33,627 bases of DNA from Pinguiococcus pyrenoidosus (lineage: Eukaryota > Sar > Pinguiophyceae > Pinguiochrysidales > Pinguiochrysidaceae), in NCBI GenBank assembly GCA_019677205.1, contig JAAMXY010002004.1, positions 1 to 33,627 of the forward strand. The letters run 5' to 3'. Positions 8,177 through 20,200 of this stretch are shown here, piece after piece. The notes beneath the pieces were generated by a model that worked only from the letters and a program-made list of their open reading frames with translations, was not told the origin of the DNA and made no database searches. A program made the position numbers and the translations under genes. Each line of letters starts with the position of its first letter. The first letter of the stretch is position 1.

Positions 8177-11100
8177 TTATATGGGCCGGACGAAGAGCTG
8201 GATTAGAATGTTCAGCACCGGCTGCGCGAAGATCAGGAGGGCCAGGAAGGCCAGGCAGAGGAAGCAGCAGATGATCTTGCACATCAACGATGGGCCACAA
8301 ATCTTCGCCCAGCGATCGAAGCGGAAGGAGAGACATGCCGTTAGACCAAGCTTGGAAAGCATTGCAGCCGCCGTCGCTCACCTGATACATCATGTAGAAC
8401 GGGTTCAGGCTGAACTGGAGCCGGCCCACGGGCGGCGGCAGGTACGGGTTCTGGTTAGGGTCGGACCGGCCCGTCCCCACCGGGTAGCCCTCCGCGTAGC
8501 TCTTCGGCCAAATCTCCACGGATATCCACACATGGCCCATGAACTTCCTGGTGCTCACGCCGTCCTTGTCCCTTTCGGTCGTCTCCAAGTCCAGCCGCTG
8601 GCTGTCCGGAGGATCGAGGTCCCACCCGAGAACGCTACGAGCCGAGTTCAGGAGGCCCTGGAAGGCCTGCTTCTCCTCTGCCTCGTCGGGGTCCTCGCCA
8701 TCGTCTTCGTCTTCGTCCTCATCGTCATCGTCATCGTCTGCAAGAAGGGCGACCTCTTCTTCGCTCACTTTCTTCTTCTCCTCGGGCTTCTTCTTTCCCT
8801 TCGACGATTCCAGATCTGTGCCGAAGTCGCCGCTCCTCATGCGCTTGAGAGCCTCATTGGGAGGAGACCCGTCGACCTTCTCCCCTGGCTTCGGCTCTCC
8901 TCCGTCCATCAGGTCCTTGTCCATGTCCAGCTTTGCCTCCTCCGAATCACCGTCAGCCGAATCCAGCTTCAAGCGGATCTCTTCATCCTTTGCATCTCCA
9001 TAAATCTCCGCCTCCTCGTCGTCGTCGACGCCACCGAGAACGTTGTGATGCACCTTCTCCTCCTCCTTCCCGAGCCCGACTCCCCGCGAGAATCTGGACA
9101 GAACCGTCTTCTTCTTCGCCTCGCGCTCACGCCGCACATCATCGAAGACCTTGATCACCAGGTTCTTCTTCTTGAAGGCTTGGCGGTAGAAGGGACCGAG
9201 GTTCAGCATCGTCTCCCCGATCACGTCGTTCCATTTCAGCACGTCCCGATCCCACAGCTGCACATGCAGATACGGAAACTTCATCGCCTTCGTGCGGTTG
9301 CCGAGCATCACAGGGAACTTCATGCGCCAGTTGAAAGACCCCTTGCCCTTCTTCGCACGCCAGTGCGTGTCTGTCTCCAAAGGTTCGCAGCCCTCCACCC
9401 AGATCCGCGCGTACATGTCTGTCATGTTCTGCCCGCCGAGCAGGTCCTGCGCGGGCACCTTCGCCGTCTTCCAGAACACCACGCGAACTTCAAACTCCTG
9501 GTTCGCGGGGAGGCTGATGTCGTCCGGCGGATACGCCTGAGCTTCGCCAGTCCCCATGATGTCCACCCAGCACTCCAGGTTGCCCTGCGGCGCCGTCGTC
9601 GTCGGCGAGTGAAGCGCGCGGTTCTCCAGGGGCTTGACTTTCCAACGCACGCCCTCTTCTGGGTCGTCGCAGAGGGTGTGCTCCCCGTACTTCTGCCAGC
9701 GCTCGTCAAACCAGCGATCCTCGAGATCGATCACCGTCCGACCAATCAGGTCATCGCTGAAGAGCTCATCCCGGTCGTAGACTTGGACGTCGAGGCGCGA
9801 CGTTCCCGGGAGCTCGCAGGTGAACTCGACCATCTTGTAGAACTCGGCCTCGTCGACGTCCTCGAAATAGTTCTCGCGGTCGTCGAAAAGGTTCTTGCCG
9901 AGCTTCACCCGCAAGAAGGGATCGGACTTTCCGGGCCGGCCCATGAAGGCCTGATCCAGGGCCGGCAGATTCGTCGCACGCAGCACGTACAAGCGGACCT
10001 TGTACTGTTCAGGCTTCAGGATGGCTTGCAGAACGTTCTCTTCAAACATTGGCGGATCGTCTTCGAATTGCAGGACGCGGATCAGCCCCTTGAAGATCGC
10101 CGCGACCTTCCGCTTCTCGCCGCTGCCGGTGTACAGGTTGTAGGACTCGAACGGAGTGGTCTTCGCAAGCTCTTCCCACGTCGAGATGCCGCCCTGCAGG
10201 GTCTCCCGGTCAATCATGTACTTGGGAGGCCCTTCCTCCTCGAAGGGATCATCGTCGCCGAAGTCCCCAAAGGGAATGCCGCCTTCGAGCTTCCTTTCTC
10301 GATCCACCGCGCTCTTGTGCTTCTTCCGAAGGAGCGTGAGCTTCTTGTCCAAGTGCACGACTGCGCCGAAGACTCCCGCGCCGGTGTCATCGTAATCCTC
10401 GGGCATCTTCATCGCCTTGGCATTGGCCGCGGCCTCGGCACTCAGTGGATTCACAACCGCTTCGAAAGCATCCATCTTAGCGTCTTCCGGTCCGAGCTCA
10501 CCCTCGCCGGCTGGGGCAGATGTCGGAGCGTCTGCTCCGGACTTGGCGTCGCTAGGTCCAGCGGCCGCGGCCACTCCGCTCTCTCCCTTTTCCTCTTCAG
10601 CGCCTTCGGCAGCATCATGGCCGCCGGCGTCCGCGAGCTTGTCCGCGTCCACGGCTCCCGACGCTTCGGCAACGGTTTTGTAAACCTCCTGCTGTTGGGG
10701 CTCAACATAGGTGTCCGACCACGGGATCTTGTCCTGCAGCTTCACTGCGCCTTGACCCACGATGGGCTTCATGAAGCCGCCAAATCTCGTGTCGTGCGCG
10801 AAGATCTTGATGGCCGGAGCGAAGAATGCGTTCTCGGGCAGCATCACTTCGAATCTCGACAGCTCGAGGAAGTTCGGGTTGTCCGGCTCCGGTTTCCTGG
10901 AGGTGTCGGAGTGCGATACAATCTTGTCAGCTCTCTTGCCGCTGACAGGGTCCACTTCAAAGCGGACGCTCGGCAGCTGAATGGGCATGAACTGGTAGGG
11001 GATCATGTCGCGCAGGCCGACCGTCAGGACCTCCAGCCACGCCTTGCGTAGGGGGGGCTTGATGAACTCTGGCCCCGGCTCGGGAAGCTTCTGCTCAGGG

Positions 11101-14100
11101 CTCGTCTTGCGAGTCAGCTGGACCAGCGCTAAGAGCTGCCCCTGCCCATCACCGGGGCTCTCTTCGAAGAAGTCCATCCAGTACGAGTCGTCCATCAAGT
11201 TGAGAACGTCCGCGCCGGTCTGGGCTTCCAGGTCCTCGAGTGTCGGAACGATGTGAGCCCGTCGCAAGTCGAGATAGCACTGACCCAGGAAGTCGTCCAG
11301 GTCGAGGTCGTAATCCCAGAGCTGAACCTGGACCTGCGGTGCGTACGCCAAGTCGGGGAGGTCGGCGTCAAACGTGAGGGTCTCGAACCACATCGGATCG
11401 GTCGTCTTGCGGCAAATGCGAGTCTTTTGCGTCTTGTGCCCGTACGTGACCTTCAGATACGGGTCCACGCCACCGTCCCCATCACTTGCGGGCAGGTTCC
11501 TACCCATGAAGATGAAGACGCGCACTTGGTGGGGCCTGTGAAGCGTCACCTTGGACAGCGGATCCTTCCAGTACGGGTTGTTGCTCAGCTTGGGATGCAA
11601 CTGCTCCTCTGCGATTCGCGTCGTGCCGAAGCCGAACTGCATGGAAATGGTTCCGGGGAACTGATCCGGATCTGGAATGTCGTTGATGACCTTGTCCTCC
11701 TGCAGAATAAGCCATTGGGGCTCCGATAGGAAGCCCCTGCGGAGCAGGTCGGCCGCCTTGAGGCGACAGAAGCAGATGGGAAGCCGCTCGCCCCCGGGCA
11801 GGCCGTCACGGAGCAGATGAATGATCACGTCCGGCTTCTGGTCGTCGTCCACCGGTAGCTCCATCTCAGGCAGGTCAAGGATCTCCGACCAGTTCGCCAT
11901 GCCGCTCTTGTTGCCGCCAGATCCGGCGACGAGCCCGCCGAGGTCCTTGTTCTGGCGAGTCACGGACCGTACCGCCGTCTCGCGTCGATAGCTGCCGCAG
12001 CTCACCGCGATCTGCATGCCGTTGCGGACCGCGAACCAGGGGAGGCCTTGCCCGGAGATGACGACGACCCGCAAGTGATACGTCTTGGACTTTGGGATCC
12101 TCGTCGTCTTCTTGACCTTCCGGCGCCCTTTCTTCTCGTACATGAAGCGGTCAAAGTCCTCATAGGGCTCGCCCTCCTTGTCATTCGGAAGCTCGTCGCG
12201 GATGTCGAAGCTCATCAGCAGCCGGCCATTGTAGTGCGGCGCTCTCTCGGAGCGCCGCAGGTACTGCATTCTCGCACCCCCAAACACGTCGCCAGACTTG
12301 TCCACAAACTGGATGGGTGGTCCGCCGTAGAGATTCACCCAGAACGGACCGACGCCGCCCTTGTGGACGTCTTCCTGCTTCTTCAGCTTCTGCTGGAACT
12401 TCTTCCAGTCGAGATAGAAGATGGCAACATGGTCGTTCGAGTTCGTTCTGTCGTAGTCCATCACTTCGAACTGCACTTTCGACTGGAACGAGGGTTCGTT
12501 CAGCGGAAGCCAGAGCTCCGTGCGGAACATCGGGTTGAGACTGGCGCGCTTGCCTTTGAGAGTCTTCACCTTGGTCTTCACCGGCCGTTCCATGCCACCA
12601 AACTTGGCCGCGACGAAGGCGTCGATCCCGCCATCGCCAACGACGCCTGCGTCGCTGATCGGCAGGTACTCCGCGCGCCACATCGTTGCGACAATGTATC
12701 GCGTCGAAACGGAGACGCTCGGCGGCATCATCACCATCGATGCGAAGCCGCCCGCGGCCTCGGCCTCCTGCTCCTTGCGGATGTCCTCCATCTCGTCGTG
12801 GGGCACAAGCTTGTCGCCGGGGCCGATGATGGCGATGCTGAACTTGAGGTATCCCTGCACGCCCACGTCGGCGGGGTTCGTGTCGTCAAGGAGGCCCACC
12901 CACTGCCGGTAGAGCTCGTGGTTCTTGCGACCGTAGACGTAGGTGGCGTCAACGACGTAGCTGCCGATCATGTCGTTGGCCGCGATGATGTCCGCGTCCA
13001 TGACGGAGATCTTGATGACGCTGTCCTTGAAGTCATCTTTGTCCACGTTCCGCAGCTCGAAGATGAGGCGCTCGTCGAACACCGGGTTGAGCGTCTTGTA
13101 CTGCACCGCCGTGCAGAACTTCTGGCCAAACGCCTCCACGTACACGACGGGATCCGAGGTCCCCTCTAGGTCCTCTCCCTTGAGGTCGCGCCCCTCGATG
13201 AGGTGCACCTGGATCTGATAGTCGCCGGACGTGATCTCGTATCCCATCACCTCCGCCGCAGCGGCCGCCGCCTCCTCCTCTTGCTTCTTGATCTCCTCCT
13301 CCGACAGCTGCTCCTCTTCCTCCTCTTCGTCGTCCGAGTGCTCGAGCTCGGCGCCCTCCTCGTCCTCGTCTTCGCCCTCGGAGTCGACATCCTTCACGAG
13401 ACCGAGCGTCGCGCCGATGCGGTGACTCATCTTCGAGCGCTTGTCCAGCAGCTCCGCGTTGGCATCCGACGTGAAGATCCAGCGCACCATCATCTCCACC
13501 GTGCCACGATCCTTGTCGAACACGTCGGCCTCGTTTCGAAGCCGAAACGCCTGCTGAACCCTGTTCTTGTCCGACAGTTCGTGGAGCGGCATGGTAACCT
13601 TGCCGATGAAATCGTTGAGGCTGACATCGTCCTGATCCTCCACGATGGCCTCGAAGGCGAACTCTTCGTCGTCCACCACGAACTCGAACGTCTCGCCCCA
13701 GTCAGGGTTCAGCGTCTTGCGCTTGATGGTCGATCTCGCCCGCTCCTTGCCGCCGACCATGAACTTGACGTAGGGATCGGAGCTCGCCACGTGGGACCGA
13801 AAGAGGGTGCCGGGCGCATCCATCGCAAGGAGGCCCCGGCCCCGCAGCAGCACGACTCGGAGGCAGTTGGGCGGCTTTTCCAGGTAGGAAGGATCCTCCT
13901 CCAGGTAGCCCTCGAAGGCCGAGTCATCAACGACGCCCGGCTGCTCCTCGTCGGGCGCATCCGGCTCGAAGGAGATCGCCACGTCAATCTCTCCCTGCGC
14001 CTGCTGCGAGGGCGCCATGCTCAGCGTGCCGTTCTGGAGCTCGTAGGAGCGCTCCAGCGGCGTTTCCCCGGAGGTATCCAAGGCATTCAAGGGGATGACC

Positions 14101-14411
14101 ACCTCGCCCAGCGGCGAGTCCCTGGAGAACCTGTTCTTATCAAACACGCGCAGCCGCAGGGCCGGGAAGACGCTCGGGTCGTCCGAGTAGATGTGGTAGT
14201 GGCTGCCCAGGACGAAGCTCTCATCCCAGCTGGGATCCAGCGTTGCCTTGATGGTCTTGGTTCGAAAGGTTTCGCCGTCGATGGGCTGCTGCGTGAAGCT
14301 GAGCAGATGCCCGACCACGTAGGGGTCGGACAGGCCATTGGAGTCCGCGGCGAGCAGGCTGCGCGCTCCGCGCACGGTCACGCGGAGGCGCAGGCGCGCT
14401 CCTTCGGACAT
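8177..14411 (-). CDS. Ferlin (multi-C2, C-terminal membrane anchor)
   Basis: Exon 1 14411-8382 plus exon 2 8302-8177 give about 2051 residues. The 79-nt intron has donor GTGAGC and a CTAAC branch-like site followed by pyrimidines. C2-like modules sit at about 6-115, 183-295, 398-505, 572-670, 778-930, 961-1060, 1124-1235, 1469-1590 and 1639-1755. Several keep paired Asp calcium ligands (SDPY, DxD). Acidic linkers lie at about 343-380 and 1890-1950. The end is diagnostic: PVGTGRSDPNQNPYLPPP, then NPF and a hydrophobic anchor (IICCFLCLAFLALLIFAQPV) close to the C-terminus. Ferlins are calcium-responsive tail-anchored proteins for vesicle fusion and membrane repair; in apicomplexans they serve secretion. 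ATG 14411 places the first C2 domain right at the N-terminus, as usual. A 31-nt intron with acceptor at 8351 is a weaker alternative and would add 16 residues before the anchor. Reading through the intron without splicing loses the anchor. Confidence 0.9.
8303..8381 (-). other. Intron of the ferlin gene
   Basis: In gene order it starts CAG|GTGAGC and ends GCGAAG|ATTT. It contains GGTCTAACGG, a good branch-point match, followed by a pyrimidine-rich run and then the acceptor. Splicing joins NPFYMMYQ to ICGPSLMCK and so restores the C-terminal transmembrane anchor. Length fits the other introns of the window. Confidence 0.7.
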
Positions 14412-15084
14412 GCTCGCTCCTTCGCTCGGCCGAACGGATTTGCGCAGATTGTGGTGAAGTCCCTCCGCAGGCCACGAGTCTCACGCGAAACCGCGCCGAA
14501 GGGCACCCAGTCGTGCACGCAAGAGAGGCCGGCGACGAGCGCGGCGACGGCGATGGCTCCGCTTGCGGGCGAGCGCTGATCACCCTTTGGGGCGTTTGGC
14601 ACCGGAAAGGATCCGTCGGCCGCTTGGAGACCCATCCAGAAGGATCGGTTTGAAAGGGGGAAATGGGGACGACTTCAGCCGGCTGCGCGGCGCTGGCCAA
14701 TCACGGCCCCGCGCGGGGCCGGAGTGGGGCATTTCACTGGGGAACGGCGGAGTCGTTTCTTCTGACGCGATGTTTGCTAGCGCGCCTTTCGTAGCTGGCC
14801 AATCCCGACCTCCCCATCCCAACGCAAAGCCAACGACCCCGCGTATGCGCGAGCAAGGTATCGCGTGAGGATCATGTGATTCTCGGTATCGTGGCCATAT
14901 TCATCGCAAGGAAATATCCTTGCCGCGAGGATGAACCAATGATGGGTGCTGGAGCTACCCCACTTTCAATGCTTTCGCCAATCAGGGGACGTTGGCAAGC
15001 GACCGCGGGTACCGCGACGCCACGTCTTCGGTCGGCTGAAGCGTGGCGTCCCTGGCCAACGACGGAGAAGCCAGTGCGCGGCGG
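14412..15084. promoter_or_regulatory. Divergent promoter region with four CCAAT boxes
   Basis: About 670 bp between the ferlin ATG (minus) and the MIT-domain gene ATG (plus). CCAAT pentamers on the plus strand lie at 14697-14701, 14799-14803, 14936-14940 and 14978-14982, mostly in the extended form GGCCAATC or GCCAATCA preferred by NF-Y. I see no gene in it; the short ORFs are unlike any family. Confidence 0.5.
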
Positions 15085-16800
15085 TATGGATCCGGAGGAC
15101 GAACGGCCGGACTCCCCTGCGGAAGAGCCGCCGCTTCCCGTACGTGCCGACGCTCGCTCCGCGTGTCCTGCGCCCAATTGAATTCCTGATCCTCTCCATT
15201 CGCACTAAAGTTGTTATGGAGCCAGTCTGCAGGCATCCGAGAGGCTCTCCAGGCGGCAGACAGCGCCGAGTTTCACGAGGAGCAGAGGCGCCTCGACCAG
15301 GTACGGCTTGGGCCATGCGCCGGAAGCGGGAACCGGCCTGGTTCCTTTCTCCGCGCTCTTGCTTTTTTGATTTTGCGCCTCTCCTCTGTTGTCTTTACTT
15401 GAATGCGCCTTGCCAATCGAAGGCGCTCGCGCTGTACGAGAACACCACGAGGATCCTGGAGGAGCACCTGGCGACGTTGGGCGACTCGCAGGAGAACGAG
15501 GCCGAGAGGTTAGCGGCGCAGAAGCTCCTCGAGAAGTATCGGCTGCGCATCAGAGATCTGCAGCGGAAGATTCGCGGCATTCTGGACTCGAGCAAGGTAC
15601 GGACGGCATGGATGGCCGCGAGGATTTGACATGGTCTCTCGCAATCCCACCAAGTTCCACTTGCGTTGCGTAACACTGGCACCGTGGGTATCCCCTCACC
15701 AGAAGAAGCGTCATTTCCGACGGCGAAGCTCCGTGCGGCAGCCGTGGGTGTACAGCCCCAGCGACGGGGAGGATAGCGTCACGTGGGCGGACTGCTCGAC
15801 GGAGCCGGAGCCGATGCCGGGACAAGTCGAACGCCGGCCTTACTGGCGCATGCGCGTTGTGCGCGAGAGCATCCTGAACGGGCGGCGCTTGACTCCCCAC
15901 GTCTTCGTGCCGAGGGAGGTCTGGGTGCAGATCGGCTACAAAGCTGCCGGGCTGACGCACAAGCAGGAGGCCATCATCCGCACCACGGAGGAAATCGCTC
16001 GGTCGGTTAGCCCGTACGCAGACGCCGAGAACCTCGAGCTGAACGTGAGTGCGCTCCTAGCGGTGAAGCAGCTCCGCGGCGCGCTGCATGACATCCAGGA
16101 GACCCTGCACACCAAGTTTGCGCACATCCCGGCGCCGCCAGAGGAAGCAGAAGGGGATGAGGACGACGATGACGACGACGACGAAGGCGATGAGGAAGCC
16201 AAAGACGCCGCTCAAGCAGAACCGCCTGTCGTTGCGGCTCCTGCGGCGACCACGGAAACCGACTCCTTCAGCAGGCTCGGGATCTCACGCGCATCGATAA
16301 GCGGACTCTCGAGCAAGCTTCGAAGCGCCGTCGGTGCGGCGTACACGATGGGGGTCACCATGGCCTCGGGGGCGGCTGCAGTTGCTCACACCACTAGAGA
16401 GCGCTTGGCCGCTGCGGTGCCGTCGCACACGACGGTCTCGGAAATGGAGGACTTCAAGACCTACTTGTGTGAGCTTTGCGAGAAATCCCAGGTGCTGGAC
16501 ACCTGGTTGCTGGCGTGTGAGAAGAGGCTGCTCCGGTCTGACTCCGTGGAGAGCGACACGTTTGACGACAAAGGGATACTGTTGCAGATTAGAGGCGAGC
16601 TGTGCGCGATCTCCACCTTCATGGAGGACGTCATGAACGAGGTCATCTTCCGGGAGATGAATGCCCTGCTGGCGAGGTATGTGAACAAGGTGTGCAAGTC
16701 CTTCGCAAGCATGTACTTCGATGAGGTGTTTGCCGAGGAGGACTCGCCTGTCCTCACCTTCACCAGTGACACGTCGAGAAGCGCTACTGGAAATGAGTGA
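15085..16800 (+). CDS. MIT-domain protein with novel helical C-terminus
   Basis: Four exons: 15085-15138, 15211-15300, 15423-15596 and 15703-16800, all in phase 0, giving 471 residues. Donors are GTACGT, GTACGG and GTACGG; introns are 72, 122 and 106 nt. Residues about 26-105 form three amphipathic helices like an MIT domain: IREALQAADSAEFHEEQRRL, ALALYENTTRILEEHL, and AAQKLLEKYRLRIRDLQRKI. MIT domains bind the C-terminal tails of ESCRT-III subunits, so a role in endosomal sorting or membrane scission is likely. After a basic stretch comes a region rich in predicted helix, an Asp/Glu run near residues 255-272, an Ala/Ser-rich linker and a C-terminal helical part with three Cys-containing segments (FKTYLCELCEKSQVLDTW onward). 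I recognise no domain there. Acceptor 15225 in place of 15210 is possible for exon 2. It shares a divergent promoter region with the ferlin gene and converges with the ATRX-like gene. Confidence 0.68.
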
Positions 16801-17265
16801 CATCCGTCGAAACGAAAAGAACTAGCAAGCCACCATTGATGTCCTCTCGGCGTGCAGCGCGTCTGACATGTCCGCTGTCCGGCGTCCGCTGTCCACGCTC
16901 GCTTCGCGGCTTTCGCCACTTTCGCTCATTTCGTGTCGTACTGCGCCCTCACAAGGCGTCGCATTGTCCGCTCTTCTCCCCCTTCTAGCTGCGCCTCTCT
17001 TCGCTGGAGTGATGGCTAGCTACCAAGACAAACAGGGACTCGGGCAAACTACGAAGAGGGAGAACCAGACCCACACACACACGCGCACTCACACGATAAT
17101 GCCATACTCCTGGGACGACACAAAACTGGACGCTACGGTGGCCACCCAGCGCCACCGTATGTGGCCACCGTATGACCTGTACGCCTGAGCAACCACCTGC
17201 TGCCAGGGTCCCAGGGTATGGTAGTCTTCCTACAGATTCAGTACGACCGTCGGGGCAGGCAAACC
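16801..17265. other. Intergenic region between convergent genes
   Basis: About 465 bp between two stop codons. It contains a short CA-rich microsatellite at about 17070-17096 and a local repeat of a GGTGGCCAC-like word at about 17138-17170 (GTGGCCACC, then TGTGGCCACCGTATG). No gene is visible. It should hold the 3' ends and terminators of both genes; no canonical AATAAA is evident. Confidence 0.4.
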
Positions 17266-20200
17266 TTAGGGCTTGCTCGCAGGTTGCTGCGCTCCCTGCG
17301 CTCCCTGGGCTCCCTGGGCTCCCTGGGCTCCCTGGGCTCCCTGCCCGCCGTTCGCTGGCGCTGCGTTGCGCAGCTGCTCTTCCGACATCTTCTGCAGTAC
17401 GTGGGCCATGAAAACCTTCACGTACTTGCTCAGCTCCGTCGCCCTAAACTGGAGGGTGGCACTTGGGGATTGATTGATGAACTCCACCGCGCTTCGGATG
17501 CACATGGCGCGGACGTCTGCGCGAATTCCCCTCGTGGTAGCAAGGATGAATTGACGAAGCTGCACGTTCTCTACCCCGTTGGGCCCGATGACCTCCGGAA
17601 CGTTTGCCAAGGTGAAGCCATCAGGATCCACATATGTCGGCATCATGGTTGGCGGCACAGCTGGATGCGTCGGGATCGCATTGGTCTTGACTTCATTCTC
17701 GTATTCAGCAATCGCAGACTGCAGCTGGTCGTCGCTGAGCTCCACGTCGTCTTCTTGGAGCAGGGACTCGTGCGCCGTAACCCTGACGACCGTCTTCCTG
17801 AAGCGGGAGAGCATTCCCACGAGCACCGTGTCTTTGGTGGCATCGTCGGTGGCTTGTCCCCGCTTAGCATCACCATGGGGACTGGGCTCCCCCTGCCCAA
17901 GGGGCTCCTTCGCAGCCCCAAGGGGACTCTTCCCCGGGCTCCGCACCTTCCCCGGGCTTAGGACCTTCCCGGCCGCGTCGGCAGCGGCAGACGCGGCAGC
18001 CACCGCCTTGATTCGGTCCCGCCCACGGCCCGTCTTTACATCTTCGACCATCTCACTGAGCTCGGCTTCCATGTCGGAGTCGACTTGGTCTTCTTCCATT
18101 GGATATCCGTCGTCGAGCGAGTACAGCTTCTGCATCTCATTGTCGTTGAACTGCCGGAGGAGCTGTTCATCATCCGCCACGCCCGACGCCAGCTGCCGTT
18201 TCGCCGTCTGTCGAGCAAAGATCTTGTCCTCCATGGTTCCAAAGGCCACAAGGCGATACACATGGACCTCCTTCTTCTGCCCATATCGATACGCGCGGAA
18301 GACCGCCTGCGTGTCGGTGGCTGGATTCCAAGCGGAATCGTAGAGGATGACGCGAGTCGCTCCCGTCAGATTTATTCCCACCCCGCCAGCCCCGAGGCTA
18401 AGCAGCATCACTTTCCCATATTTGCATCGGACCCGGGCCCGACGGTCGTTGAACTGCTGAATGATCTTGAGTCGGGAATCCACGGGCGTGGAGCCGTCAA
18501 GCCGAAAGAGGTCATGATTGAAGCGCATTCGGAAGTGCTCATGCAAAGAGTACTCTAGCACATCTAGCATTGCGACGGACTGAGAGAAGACGAGCGTCCC
18601 TTCTCCGAGCTCTCTCGCCAGGCGGATGATTTCCAGGCAGACGCAGAGCTTTGCGCTGTGCGTGATGTCCCAAGAAGTCAAGACTCGATGCTCGGCTTCC
18701 TTGATTTTCTCCCAGTTGCGCTCGGGTCCCGGAGGCTCCTTCCCCTCCTCCACGTTGCCCTGCTTATCTTGGGCGTCCGCCTGCTCGCTCGCCTTTTCCT
18801 CGACATCGTCTTCACTATCGCGCGTCTCGATCTCCTCGTCGCTGTCCACGACGAACTCGTCCAGACTGTTGTACCCGCTCTGGCGCTCCCGCCGCTTCTG
18901 GTTGATGCTCAAGACCTTCGGATGATTCCAAATCTGCTGGAGGCATTGATACGTGGCAAAGAGACCGAAGCTGCGCTGGTCGCTCAGGAGGCATTTCACG
19001 TACAGTCGACGCTGCACTGCGCTCATCCGCACGCTCAGGATGTACTCGTACTTCGGGGGAAGCGACTTCAGCAGCACCCGAGCGGTCCGCCTGTGTACAC
19101 AGGGCTGCAGCGTGTGAAACAGCACAGCTTGCCGCTCCTTCGAGCGCCGAATCATGCGGTCGGACGCGTCGGCTGCCAGGCCGTTCTTGATCGGTTCTGC
19201 GAAGCGGTACTTGAACTGGTTCTTCGTGCCGAGCAACCCGTCCCGGACGAAGCTGACCATGGCGTAGTACTCCATCAGATTGTTCTGAACCGGTGTGCCC
19301 GTCAGCAAGATGCGACGCTGCGTTCGCACCCTTCGGAGTGCCTGCAGCTGAGTGGCGTTGACGGTCTTGAACCGATGCCCCTCGTCGCAGATGACGATGT
19401 CGGGGCCTGGGAACACCAGCTCCTTCCAACACAGCTTCCTCTTCTTCGTCTTCTTCGCCTTCTTCTGGGAAGTCTTGGCCTTCTCCGCCTCCTTCTTCTC
19501 GTCTTCCGGTGCTTTGCCGGCCAGTGTACTGTACATCTTGTACCCAATGATGAGCACGCCGCCAACGCGATGCCATCGCTTGATGTGCTGGATCCGGTCC
19601 TTCACCGGCATTGACGTCCGCATGGCCACGCATCGACCCAGCCAGAGGCCGTACATGATGCCGGGGGGCTCCCATCTCTCTAGTTCATTGTGCCAGTTGT
19701 CCACGGTGGAAGCGGGAGTCACGACCAGCACGCGATCAAGCCTGCCGGAGACCGTGCTTGGGATTCCCTTTTGGGCGGCGATGCGCTCCGCTACCTTGCC
19801 CCCTTCTTCGGCCGCTTGACGAAGGTTGTCGTCGAACATGATGCTGTGAACGAGCGCAACAACTTGCAATGTCTTCCCGAGGCCCATGTTGTGCGCAAGG
19901 ATGCATCCAAAGCCGGGCCCTCCTTCCCGCAGCGTGTTGACCGTGCCGATGACATGATCGAACATGAAACGAATCCCACTCACTTGGTGCGGGCGCAGCG
20001 CGCTGCGCAAGAAATCGTCCATTCGCACCGCATCCTCGGGCTCCTCTTCCGCTTCCTTTACGTTGAGGATGAGGTCATCTCCAGCCTTCGGAACTGCCTT
20101 GGCGTCTGGATCATCCGCATCCAAGCCAAGCAGCTTGGACTCCTCGCGATGAAGCTCCGCTTCTTCCCCTGCATCTTTCGTGTACCCGACGTCCTGCTGT

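Noticed and set aside
8181-11051. 956-codon plus-strand ORF
   Set aside because: It lies entirely opposite the ferlin gene, has biased Leu/Val/Arg/His content with no domain, and is the expected antisense shadow of GC-rich coding sequence.
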